NCBI GenBank assembly: GCA_963978895.1
Contig: OZ022241.1
Span: 40,850,030-40,914,029 of the forward strand
DNA: 64,000 nucleotides
From: Erpobdella octoculata
Taxonomy: Eukaryota > Annelida > Clitellata > Hirudinida > Erpobdellidae
Reading direction: 5' to 3'
The stretch's first letter is position 1; each line of letters opens with the position of its first letter. Made by a program: the position numbers and the translations under genes. Below the pieces are notes generated by a model. That model worked only from the letters and a program-made list of their open reading frames with translations, was not told the DNA's origin and made no database searches. Shown piece by piece: positions 24,203 to 37,607 of this stretch.

Positions 24203-25071
24203 AAACGTTGACAGGGGAGAGAATTGCTGCTGAGAACTCTGGAGGTTTTCGTTCTCAAGTTCAAGGCCATCGCCGAGATACAGATGCCGTATCTGTTGAG
24301 CAAGTGGTTAGTACTTAATTTTTCTTTTGCGATCTGTGAAGTTAGGTGTGGTTTTGATTCTGGGTTTGGGGTCATACGGGATGGGGGTAGATTTTTTTCT
24401 TCTTCAATGATACGGTTTCGATGCGTTATTCGATGCGGGTAAGTATTTCCTCTTATAACTCCGCGTCGACCAAACACGTCCCGATACTAACCAGCTCGGT
24501 GGTTTTCTCAGCAAACAGGTGGATGCACAAGGGAAACCGATAACCACCGGTCAGCAGGGATCCTCTCCCTCAACGCCTTCGCACCAACAACAGGGGCCAA
24601 CTGGAACCCCCGTGGTTCAAAAACAGAAGTCTGCTCTAGGGGAATCAAAGGAGAACGAGGTAGCGAAAGCTTCTTCCGCAACTGGCTCTCTGACACCTGG
24701 GGGTGGAGCTACTCTGGGTTTGTCAGCCAATGAGAAAGATGATAACAAGGTATTGGTTGTTGGAGATGTGCACTGTGTTATGTCATTTTTTAATGGGTGT
24801 GGTTGGTTTTAGTTATCTTGAATGTAATTATTTGTGTCATCATCATTATTACCTTATCGTCATCGTTATTACATCATCGTCATCGCAATCAACAGGTGGG
24901 CAAGACACTGTCATCGAGCACGACGAGCCAATTGTACTCCGTGGTCGAGTGCAGGGGGCTGGTGAAAACCCTTGTGTCCGGGGTCAAGACCATCACTTGG
25001 GGCCTCTCGAATTGTAAAGCTCCGTCGATCGGTGAGCGGACATGTGAATGATGATGTGATGATTCGTGGAA

Positions 25072-25108
<37 letters not shown>

Positions 25109-25134
25109 TGATAATGATAATGATAATAATAATA

Positions 25135-25204
<70 letters not shown>

Positions 25205-25929
25205 TGATTCTGACACCTTTTGTTGACTCTTGCTGCTGTCATGGCCGTGGCCGTCATGTTAGTCGGTTGTGTCTATTACCGAATCTGAAATATACAATAC
25301 AAATCTGAGATATACAAACACTCATCATCATCATTGTCATGGTACATATATATAATAGAATAATCATCCTTATTGTCATGATTTTCAACTCAATTGCTAT
25401 CCATCTCTCTCCGTACATACACATTCCATCTCTATTCAACTTCTGCAGACATGATGATGATACAGAACAAGCAACTCCTGCCGAAGGAGACCCTGGTGTA
25501 CATTCGCCTCGTCAGGTGTGCCCTGCTCGCCCTGGACATCTACACCATCAACACCACCCCCCAGGGACAGACCCAAGTCAGACCCCCCTCGTAAGTGATT
25601 TAGACCATCCGGCGAGATGACGTTATAAAGAAAAAACTAATAAGACGATAAGATGCCTGCCGACTAGAGCCCTGCACGGGCGGAACCTCAATGTCAAGGT
25701 TATCGAAACATGCCGAGGCCGTCGCGCCGGGCCTCGGGATTTTCTGCCCGTAAAATCAGACCGGGTTGGGCCTGAAATTTTGCACCCACGAAACGGGCCG
25801 GTCTGAGTCACAGACGGGCCGTCGCAAAAAATCGGCCAATGCAGGGCTCTAGCGGTGTCTCGTGATTGTTGATAATTTTATTATTGATTTAATAATTTAC
25901 TGCTATCATCATCATCATCATCGTCGTCG

Positions 25930-25961
<32 letters not shown>

Positions 25962-28900
25962 GCAGAAATGCTCAGACTGTGAGAACGAAAGAGGAAAAGG
26001 AAGTTCTGGAACACTTCGCGGGAGTGGTCGGTCCTCCGTTTATTTATTTTATTTTATTTTATTTATTTTTACGAATTATGAAACATCATTTAATAAAAAA
26101 TTATTAATCACTTATTATTGTTATTTATTAGTATTATTTTACTATTCATTACCACACGACTTGCATTGAAATGACTAATAATAATTATTTATATGCAACG
26201 AATTTGTAAATATCGTTTGAATTAAATTCAATCTCCTTCCAGTTTATCATGATGAGCACGATCACATTTAAAGAGATTTTCTCCACGATGGTTGAGGTTG
26301 GCTCATTGGTTGATTGATTTATTTATTGATTAATTAATTTATTTATTTATTTATTTATTGATTAATTGATTTATTTATTGATTCATTTATTTATTTTATG
26401 CGTTTTTGAGATTATATTCCAACAATCAATTTTTGCATTAAATCGATTGCTTCTTCTTCGATGAACAAACCAGTTTCTGCGTTTTCGTTGCTTGAAAAAA
26501 CGAGCTTATTTTTAACCTTTTAAATCTTTTTTTATTTTCCAGTACATGGTCACCAGGATCCATTGCAATTATGCTCTCCAGGTATGCTCCCTATGTCCAT
26601 CAACTGTTCTGCCGTCGTTTTCGTGGTTACTGCTATCACCATCAGCAGCAGTACTATATGTATCACCATCATCAGCAGCAGTACTATATGCATCATCATA
26701 AGCAGCTGTACTATATGTATCACCATAAGCAGCTGTACTATATGCATCATCATAAGCAGCTGTACTGTATGCATCATCATAAGCAGCAGTACTATATGCA
26801 TCACCATAAGCAGCAGTACTATATGTATCACCATCAGCAGCAGCAATACTATATGCATCATCATAAGCAGCTGTACTATATGCATCATCATAAGCAGCTG
26901 TACTATATGTATCACCATCAGCAGCTGTACTATATGTATCACCGTAAGCAGCTGTACTATATGTATCACCATGAGCAGCAGTACTATATGTATCACCATC
27001 AGCAGCTGTACTATATGTATCACCGTAAGCAGCTGTACTATATGTATCACCATAACCAGCAGTACTATATGTATTACCATAAGCAGCTGTACTATATGTA
27101 TCAGCACCAGAAACAGTACTATATGTATCACCATCAGCAAAACCACGAGTATCATCATCATTATTGTCATTAACATCAATAAAGTCACATGTATCACCAG
27201 TATTATAAAGTACAGATTAACGGAGGGGGGAAGAGATAAATTAACCGTTTTCAAAATATCAATCGTCGGCTCTCTTTCCTGTACCATCGACAGATCATCG
27301 CCAATTCCTTCCTGGCGAGCTCAACGACGTCTGCCACTTTTGCTACCATATTGGTCGAATTCCTGCTCAAGCACATGGACGAAATGGGATGTAAGTGGCG
27401 GCAGCCGGCGCGGCCGTTTCGATTTTACACGATTGTGATGATTTTTTGAGGAGAGATGACAATGAATTCAAGATGATGATGTTGATATGAAATAATTATG
27501 TAGTCAATTGAAACGTTTTAGAAGGATTGAAATTTTTTAAAGATAAAATGTCATCCAAATAGATATTGTATTATCCATCATTAAATTAAATTAATCAATT
27601 GAACAGATATTATATCATCCAGTAAATTTAATCAATTATCATTATTAAAGAAAATTCTCATTTTTTTCTAAAATCGATCAGCCAATGCCGACAAGTCGAG
27701 CCTCTACTTGAAGCTGTTCAAGCTGGTCTTTGGATCCGTTTCGCTGCTTGCGAATGAGAATGAGCAGATGTTGAAGGTAAGACAGAGGATTCACTGCCAC
27801 AGTTCAATAGATATGTATATATAAAAAATATTTATTTTTCAATATATATAAACGAACTAAATATTTTTCGTCTTTCTGTTCAAATCTCGTCTTAATCTGT
27901 AAACAGCCCCATCTGCACACGATCGTCAACCGTGCCATGGAACTGGCTCGGACGGCCAAGGACCCTTACAACTACTTCCTGCTGCTCCGAGCCCTGTTCA
28001 GATCGATCGGAGGGGGCAGTCATGATCTCTTGTACCAGGAATTCCTGCCCCTCTTGCCCAACTTGCTGCAAGGTTTCGGTTTCATTTTTTTCAAAAAAAT
28101 TTTTTTTATCTATTTTAACATATAATTTACATTTCGTATAATTCGCTATGCCATGGCGACTGACTTGCTCTATGAACGACGTTATAGGATCGGAATAAGA
28201 TCTTATTTAGGAAATGTTTATATGATATTTTTTACCATATCACAGGGCTGAACAACCTACAGAGCGGTCTACACCGGCAGCACATGAAGGACCTCTTCGT
28301 GGAACTGTGCCTCACCGTCCCGGTTCGCCTCTCCAGCCTCCTGCCGTACCTGCCCATGCTCATGGACCCTCTCGTCTCTGCGCTCAACGGCAGCCAAACT
28401 CTTGTCAGTCAAGTAAGAGGCGGCTCTCTGGCCGACCCTTGTTCTGGATAGGACTTGTTCGGGGCCTGGCCGTAGCGGTTATGCATGCTCGAGGGTTGAT
28501 TGTAGCTGTCGGGAGTTATAATAATTAATACCTCATTTGCATGAAGGGGGGTGCTTGAAATCTGATTGGACTGATTTTTGTGTTGTGCTGACGATTGTTG
28601 AAAATAATTAAAATACATTCAACAAGATGATATATATTTAAATTTTATTATTTAACACGATCATGACTACGGCATTACGTATTGGGATTTTATATTATTG
28701 TCCTTTCTAAATTTCTCTCTCAGGGTTTAAGGACGTTGGAGCTCTGCGTTGATAACCTTCAGCCGGATTTTCTCTTCAGTCACATTGAGCCTGTGAAGGC
28801 TGAGCTCATGCAGGTTTGTCTGTTGTGCGTGTGTATGTGTGTGTGTGTCTGTGTTTGTATGTTTGTGTTTGTTTGTTTGTATTCAGGTTTATTCTTGTAT

Positions 28901-31900
28901 TTTTGCATCTCATTGAGTTTTTATTTATATTTATGCATCTTGCTAAGTTATACTTAATATTTATGTATATCACTAAGTTATTCTTAATATTTATGCATAT
29001 TACTAAGTTTTTCTAGTTACACACACATATATATATATATACATAATTTGTTTACTTTTTCTTCCTCTCCCCTCCTCTCCAAGGCCTTGTGGCACTGCCT
29101 GAACAGCCCGAACGACTCGACCGCATCCGTGGCTTTCAGAGTTCTCGGAAAGTTCGGAGGCAGCAACAGAAAGGTCATTCACGCTCCACAGAAGGTTAAA
29201 TTTAATATTAATTAATCAATTAATTAATTAATTAATTAATTCTTTGTCTCTCAAATTATCATAACATAAATGGTAAACATGGGAATCACTCGCTTGTTCC
29301 GTATCGTTTCTGAATTCTTTTTTTTCTCGGTAACTTTTTTGTTTAGAGCTAGCCGTTTTCAGAAGTGCATAAAATGACTGTGGTTATTAGCTTAAGTAAA
29401 AAATCAATATTTCTCACTAACTTTATACTTTTTGTGTTATTAACTTTTATTTATACTGCAATTTATATTTGATAAATAATAATTAATTTAGTTTTATTTT
29501 TATAAAATCTACCTCCAGTTGGCCAGAAAGGAGTTTGAATCCACTGGACCGATCATCTCCGTGACCTTTCACGACAGCCCCCAACCCGTACCTCTTCCTG
29601 TCGACCTTTTCATCGATACGGCCTTCACCTTGCTCAAAACGACGCCCGTCCCTCCGGCCACCTCCTCGTCTGCTGCCACGACGACCCCCACTCTTCCTAA
29701 CAACGATCTTTTTTACAAGCAGCACGCTTGGAATCTGGTCAAGAGCTATCTGACCTTGACCGTCGCCGTCGACGACAAGTGAGAAAAATTTTTTATTTCG
29801 GTCGTTTATTTGATTGGTTCAAATTTTTCGCTTGATCATTAATTATGCAGTGCTGTTGTTTCGTTGCGAATCGTGTTGCGTCTCGCTTTTCCCTCGGTTT
29901 ATTGAAGCGTGGAAAACTTACAGCTGTTCTCCAACAGATGATGTTCTGGTGAATTGTCGATTTTTTTTTTCTTTAAGGGCGCATCAACCCTCGGAGAACA
30001 ACCAGGGCATGACCCCGTCCGTGGTGGACAACTCTGCCGGTTACGGCGATGCTCTTTTCAAGATGTTTTCTCATTCTTCGTAAGTTTTTCTCTAAAAACC
30101 GATTCTTGAAGTTATTAGTGGCATATTGAAACTCATTAATAGCTATAAAGTAATATTAGTTAACCAAAGATCAATCTTAAGGTTAACTAATATTACTTTA
30201 TAGCTATGGCAAAAATTGAAGAAAAAAAAGATTAAAAATAAACCGCAAAACATAATCGTGACCTTGAACTTTTCGATTAAAGCTTCCAGACGCTGCCCAA
30301 AAGATCAGACGCTCTGACGATATGCTTTTGTATGGACGAGCACTTCAGATCTGTACAGCAGAAGGCTCTAGCTGCTATGCTCGGCTAGTAGAACATACGT
30401 TTTTGTTTTTAAAGTTTTTCTGCAGTTCATGTCAACGTTATTATAGTACTGTTTTTACACGCTTTTTATTATTAGTTATCTCTCAATTCCTCTTTATTTT
30501 TACTCCTTATTCTCTCACTATCTTTTTTTATCTTTATTTTTCTATCTCTTCTTTCCTTTACTGTATCAACTCTGATCTGATTTATTATTTCGTTACATCT
30601 CCATTATTTATTATTTCGTTACATCTCCATAATTTATTATTTCGTTACATCTCCAATATTTATTATTTCGTTACATCTCCAATATTTATTATTTCGTTAC
30701 ATCTCCAATATTTATTATTTCGTTACATCTCCAATATTTATTATCTCGTTACATCTCCAATATTTATTATTTCGTTACATCTCCATAATTTATTATTTCG
30801 TTACATCTCCATAATTTATTTCGTTACATCTCCAATATTTATTATTTCGTTACATCTCCAATATTTATTATTTCGTTACATCTCCATAATTTATTATTTC
30901 GTTACGTCTGCAGTTGCCTCGTCCATCAAAGAGCTCTTCAGTTCCGAGATTCTCGAATTTGTCGTTTCCACGGTGACCCACTACACCTTGGTGGCAATCT
31001 CTCAGCAGACAGGTTCGTGTGGATCGTCAGTTTGCGATTGGTCCATTTTTAATTTATAATTTATCTTTCCATCATACTTTCCATCCATCCGCTCATCTAT
31101 CTGATCATATATCGACTCATCCTTCCGTTCGTTCGATCGATCCATCCACCCGCCATTTGTCTACCCGTCGCTGCAGGTCCCAAGGCAACAACGAACAAGG
31201 AAAAGCTGGAGTTTAAGGATAACCTAGATCCGCAGGTGCTGCTCGATGCCATTGTCATGGTGATGGGGCTCGAGGATCGCGACCTCAGCGCTTCGGGTCT
31301 GATGGCTCTTGCCGTCACGATGAAGGTCACCATGTCCGTTTTAGGGTCAGAAGAAAGGGTGAGAGAATACATTAATACATTTCTATAGTTTTCATTTTTA
31401 ATGATCCAGCTGTTTAGTTGTTCAATCGTATCGTAGGTAACCGTAATTTTAAGTCGATTTCTCGAGTTACGGGATTATTTAACGGGCGCATCTCCGTCTA
31501 TTCTCCAGGTGTTTTCCCTTCCGTTCTACGAGTACCTGTCCGAAAAGATTCTGCTCATGTGCCACGAGAGGTCCTGGTACCACAAGATGGGAGGGTGCGT
31601 TTCGACGTCGTTGCAATGCCGTTTATATATTTATTTAATCCTAATTAGTTATTTTAATTGGATAATTTAATTTTAATTGGTTAATTTAATTTTAATTAGT
31701 TACTTTAATGTTAATTAGTTAATATAATTGTTTATCATTATGGATTGCTATTTATTTGTTATCATATGAATTTTAATTTTAATAATAGAAATATTAATGT
31801 AATATTTATAAACATAAAAAAATGTATTAGCTGTTGAGCTTTCACTGTATGGCACTGTCGAGAGAAATCAATCGATTGACGTTTAACGAAATCGCTTTTT

Positions 31901-32516
31901 TTTTTTTACACACGTTTCCTTTCTTATTTCTTTTGCTTTCTCTCTTTCTCGTAGGTGCGAGGGAATAAAGTTCTTGAACGACAATGCCTCGATAGAGTTC
32001 ATGCTCGAGCATCAAGTCGCATACCTCAAAGCTCTCCTCTTTGTAGTCCTCGATCTCTCCGGAGAGGTAAGCCCAGATTGGGGAGAATTGAGACGGAACG
32101 AACTTATAAGAAATGTCGAGTTATCATGAAAAAGGGATTTTTTTAAGTGTGCTTTGTGGTTCGGGCCGATAGAATAGAACCACCGTGTATCCTCCTATGC
32201 GTGTCGTAAAAGGCGACTAAAGGGAGGTTCGCAGGAAGGGCATCCGGGTAAAACTTTGCTCCAAATTCCATATGGGTAACAAAACAAAGAATCTCCTGCC
32301 GGCTCGGACGTCGCCTGATGAAACAAGGTCGACAAGGTCCGCGCTTTCTTTTCTCGGCCTAGACGGAAGTGAAAAGTTAGCTATGGGCTTGAAGAAGAAT
32401 TTATGAGCTCGGCCTGAAGCGACAGTCTGCCCTGGATTGTGACTTGTGGAGGGGCCTGATATGGAAAAAACGTCCAACCCTAGCATAGCGTGGAATAGGG
32501 ACGTTTAAAAAATAAA

Positions 32517-32547
<31 letters not shown>

Positions 32548-35500
32548 AGATTGTATGATGAATGATTCTAGATAGTTTTGCAATAATTTTTTGGGATGAA
32601 TTTAAGATTTTTTTTGCGAATAGTTTTGTTTATTCGTGATTTTCCGTAATTTAAAATGCCTTTCTTGTTAAATTATTCTCAGCTTATTATCTTTTCATTC
32701 TCCCGACATTCGATCAGGTCTCCAACGGAGCTATGACACTGGCGAAGACCGTGATGCAAGAAATGTGCACCAAGTGCTGTCGTGCCGTCGACGGGTTGAA
32801 GAACAGCGGATCGGTCATCGGCGCCGGCGGTGGGGAAGATAAGGAAGCTGACCTTCGCGAGCTCCATGCTAAGTCTTCCTCTGAGGTCATCAAGGAGCTG
32901 GCCAGGCAGATCTGCTGTGCCAATCAGCTCGTCAGGGAACAGGTGCGTGCTACTGATTGATGCTTCTTCCGTCGATACACCTGTTGATTTGTCGTCGGGA
33001 GTTTTTTAACCAACGCGACACGTGATAGCAATTGTATAGTTCATCTTCGTTTTCGCCTCGTGATCGTCTGTTCATCATTTTTTTTTTAAATTGAGCAGTT
33101 TGCTTCTGTTAATTCTAATCTGTGCTAACAAGCATCTGTTTCATCGATAGAGTTCCGCGTCAATGTTGATTGGTCTTCTACGTCTACGACGGTGGCCAAT
33201 CAACATCGCCGATGAAACAGAGACTTCTTGCATACAGAGATAAGCAATAACATGATACGACGAGTCTAATTAATAATTAATTATATACATCAGGCTGTGA
33301 GCTTGTTGAAGATGCTGGCAGAGCTGAAGGGCTGCAGCGTTACGGAGCTGATCGAGCCGATCAAGGAGGTCTTCGCCGACATGATCCCCCCGAAGAAGCA
33401 CCTGCTCAGATTCCAGCCGGCTCTCATACAGATGGGGATCATGGTACGTGCGTGTGTACGAGTTTTATGATTATTATTATACAGGTTTTTTATATAGCGC
33501 TTTTTTACAAAATAAAAGTCGCAAAAGCGCACTGCACAATTAAATGGAAGAGAACAAATATGACTTGAGCCGTTCACGAAAGACACTAAAAGGCATCGTT
33601 GGATCCTTCAGAGCGGTGGGAAGGCTATTCCAGGCCACAGGACCAGCGGTTTTGTGTCTTGCATGTGTATGAGTTGATTGTGTGTGTTTACCGTGTGAAA
33701 TTCAACGTGGGAAGTTTTTCCATCAATCGGTAAATCCTCTTCCATCGTCCGTTTTTTTAATTTCCGCAGGAAGGAAACGCGTTCTGTCTCTCCCTGGAGC
33801 CGCGTCTCATAACGGTGGACTTGAACGTCATCGAGCACAAGCTGTTCTACCAGGAGCTGTCGAACATCTGCGAGACCGATGATGCGAACCTGCTCAGGCT
33901 GAACTGCTACAAGAACATCTCGGACTTTACGCAGCTGAGGATCAGCGCCATCAGTGAGTTTGATCACGTGATCTTGTAATGAATCATGTGGTTTGAAATC
34001 GTTTCATAATTGCCAAGATAATGATGATGATCATCATCATTGCTAAGATCATTATCATCATCATTGCTAAGATCGTTATCATCATTATCGATAGTATATC
34101 ATCATTGTAATTGCTAGTATTGCTATGATCATCATTGATAGTATCATTATCATCATCATTGCTAAAATCACTATCATCATTGCTAGTACCACTACCAGCA
34201 ATGCTGACAACATTGCTAAGATTGTTATCATCATCATTGCTAGTATCCTTATCATCATCATCATACCCAAGATCATTATCATCAACATTGCTAGTATCGC
34301 TCTCATCATCATTGCTGGGATTGCTATCATCATCATCACCAGTACTAAGATCACTATCATCTCATCATAAGTTTTAAAATCGTCATCATCATCATTGCTC
34401 AGATCACTATCATTATTATGTGAACTCTCACATATAATTTTCATGACTATGTACGAACTGAACCATTTCAAAAATGTTCTACCCCCCAACCAACAGAGGT
34501 TCTCTCCACACTGCACTACATTGCCGAAGTCCGATCCCCCGTATTCCAGATCCTATACAAGGCGCTCAACTCTAACAACAGTGAGCTGCAAGACGTAGCA
34601 TTCAACTGCTTGAAGAAGGTTGTTGCATTTGTTGAGTATTCTTGTTGTTTACCTTTCTCTTAATTTTTTGTTCTGTTATTCTTTGTTCTAATTTTTTGTT
34701 CTGTTATTCTTTGTTCTAATTTTTTTTGTTCTGTTATTCTCTGTTCTATTTTTTTTGTTCTGTTATTCTTTGTTCTATTTTTTGTTCTGTTATTCTTTGT
34801 TCTAATTTTTTGTTCTGTTATTCTTTGTACTATTTTTTTTGTTCTGTTATTCTTTGTTCTATTTTTTTGTTCTGTTATTCTTTGTTCTAATTTTTTTCTG
34901 TTATTTTTTGTTCTGATTGTTTTTGTTCTGTTATTTTGTCTTCTATTTTTTTTTGTTGTGTTGTTCTTTGTTCTAATTTCTTTTCTGTTATTCTTTGTTC
35001 TAATTTTTTTGTTCTGTTAATCTCTGTTACGATTTGTTTTTTGTTCTGTTTTTCTTTGCTCTATTTTTTTCTGTTATTATTTGTTCTACAAGCATCGATC
35101 AATTTTTTTTACATGTTCTTTCAACGATCGAGTTCTAGACGTTTTCTCGTGCGTGTCTCGAGTACGTGTTCACACTGTTCACGTGCTGTTTAAATGCGTG
35201 CTGTTCGAGTAAACGTGCCATTTATTTAACGACACTATTTAGAAAGGATCATTAAAATGGAGGGAGATTTTACTAGAAAAGTTTAATACACAAGGAAAAT
35301 TGGAAATTGTTCAAATTAGAACATCTAACTCTTATGAACTGAACAAACAGAGCATTATTTCATCATCTCTTTCGCTGTTCTCTCTCGTTGCAGTTCGTTT
35401 CGGGATTCTCGATGGATTCCTCGGTTGTCAACCTGACCATGCGACCGGAGCTGCAGTGCCTCCAGGACTTCTCTCTTCTCGACCTCCACAAGGTCAAGGT

Positions 35501-36361
35501 CATCTCGAGTCTCATCCACATCTTTCCGAACACGTTCAACGAGAAGCTGTGCGAGCAGATGCTGGTGAGCGCTCGACGATTTTTTGTCGTTTCGTTTACG
35601 AGAATCGACGGACGTTAATAAATCGACATTCATCATTTTTATTATCGTTATTTTAAAAAAGGTCCATCTGAAGAAGTGGTTCGAGACGTCGGCCCTGCCC
35701 CAGAATCTCAACCAGACGAAGATAACCGGTCAAGTCGTTCCCATGGAGCAGAAGATGTGTTCTGCCATCATCAACATGTTCCACTTGATGGTGACTGCCA
35801 CCCCGAAGTTCATTGACCCCCTCGTTCGACTCACGCTCAAGGGGGAGAAGGATCTCTTCATCGAGGTTCGGGGGGGTGTGTAGGGTTGTGATGGTGGTGG
35901 TGGTGGTGATAACGACCACGTAGCACTTTTGTTATTTGGCGATGGTGTCTCACTGATGGAGGAAGTTTTTGAATATTGATTATCATGTGATAGTCATTTT
36001 AAGAAATATAATTGATATGTTGCTTACTGATAATTAATGTGATAATAATGATGATGGTTATGATGAAATGGGTTATGACGCATGTCAGACGGACGACCTT
36101 TGTCGTAGATCAAATCGTTTGCTTTGAATGGTTACGACTCAGTTGACTCAAAATGACATTTGAGGGTGGTGCAAATCCTACCTTTCAAATTTCAGGCCAG
36201 CAGTCCCTTCAGGGAGCCTTTATTGAAATTCTTGAAGAGATACCCGGAAGCGACCGTCGACCATTTCTTCCACGAGAGCAGACTCCAGGATTCTCATTAT
36301 AATAGATTCTTTCTCGTTAGCATGCGCTTCTAAATATTATCAATTTAATGGTTTATGTTTT

Positions 36362-36412
<51 letters not shown>

Positions 36413-37447
36413 AATTACTACTACTACTACCATTACTAATAGTAATAATAATCGATACTTGTATCTAGTGGCTGGTCGATCAAGAAGAGTCTCAGGCGTT
36501 CAGAGAGATCTTGATGAACAGCATCAGCAGGCTCTTGAATCTGACCATTCAGCAATACAAGGTAGGCAGCTCTGTCTGTGCTAGTAGCTCATGTTCATTC
36601 GTATCAGTTTGTCAATTCATCCACCCGACCACTGACTCGCTCCACAATTCATCAACATAACTCCACAATTCATCAACCCAACTCATCAATTCATCCACCC
36701 AACTCATCAATTCATCCACCCAACTCATCAATTCATCCATCCAACTCCACAATTCATCCACCCAACTCATCAATTCATTCACCCAATTCATCCACCCAAC
36801 TCATCAATTCATCCACCCAACTCATCAATTCACCCACCCAACTCAACAATTCGTCCACCCAACTCATCAATTCATCCACCCAACTCATCAATTCATCCAC
36901 CCAACTCATCAATTCATCAACCCAACTCATCAATTCATCCACCCAACAACTGACTCACTCCTTCATCCACTGCAAAAAAATAAGTTTTTTTCTCTCTATC
37001 TAGAACACGGAACAACAGTTCTTTGCCATCTGCGTCATAAAGACCCTGGTGGACCACGACGGGGCGTGGCTGATCAAGCAGAGTCCGGTCGTCACCAGCC
37101 TGCTGATCGTTTGGGCGTCCCCGGAGTTCCACGAGAGACATCAGAACATTGTCAGTGTAATTTAATTTAATTTAATTTAATTAATTGATAAACAGTATTA
37201 GGGTATTGTTTTGTTTTCTGTCTTTCAGGGTGCTGACATATAATTTAAATTTAATAATAATAATAATAATAATATCACAATATAATTTAAGCTTAAAAGT
37301 ATTTTTAATTTATTGTTGCTTTCTCCTTTTCATTGGCACAAAAGGGTTCCGTTGAGTACTTCATGTGGCAGGAGCCGACCTCTCTGCTTCACATCCTTCT
37401 CAGCTTCTTCAAGTAAATTCAAACAGATATATAAATATATATATTTA

Positions 37448-37495
<48 letters not shown>

Positions 37496-37572
37496 TACGT
37501 AGAATTGCAACAGATACACGCCAAACAAACAAACAGTAAACACAAATACACAGACAGTATAGTTACAGACTT

Positions 37573-37607
<35 letters not shown>

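Larger units (their letters stand above)
18044..30383 (+). other. TRRAP: TRRAP exons 1-27 (residues 1 to about 1101), N-terminal HEAT region
   Basis: Exons: 18044-18050, 18854-18964, 19482-19531, 19702-19812, 20043-20147, 20509-20592, 21420-21614, 21746-21912, 22607-22842, 22938-23016, 23717-23924, 24215-24306, 24512-24749, 24896-25031, 25449-25590, 25966-26026, 26243-26296, 26543-26581, 27294-27390, 27682-27776, 27907-28072, 28246-28412, 28724-28813, 29084-29194, 29519-29778, 29978-30079, 30283-30383. Conserved blocks include LKVLAELPIIVVLMYQLYK, LAYSTLADLVHHIR, GSHDLLYQEFLPLLPNLLQG and LFVELCLTVPVRLSSLLPYL. Exon 13 codes for a Ser/Thr/Gly/Gln-rich linker where vertebrates have a Pro-rich insert. 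Confidence 0.93.

Noticed and set aside
26550..27438. 245-aa minus and 291-aa plus ORFs
   Set aside because: Both cross a 27-bp tandem repeat and run into TRRAP exon 19 out of frame or antisense.
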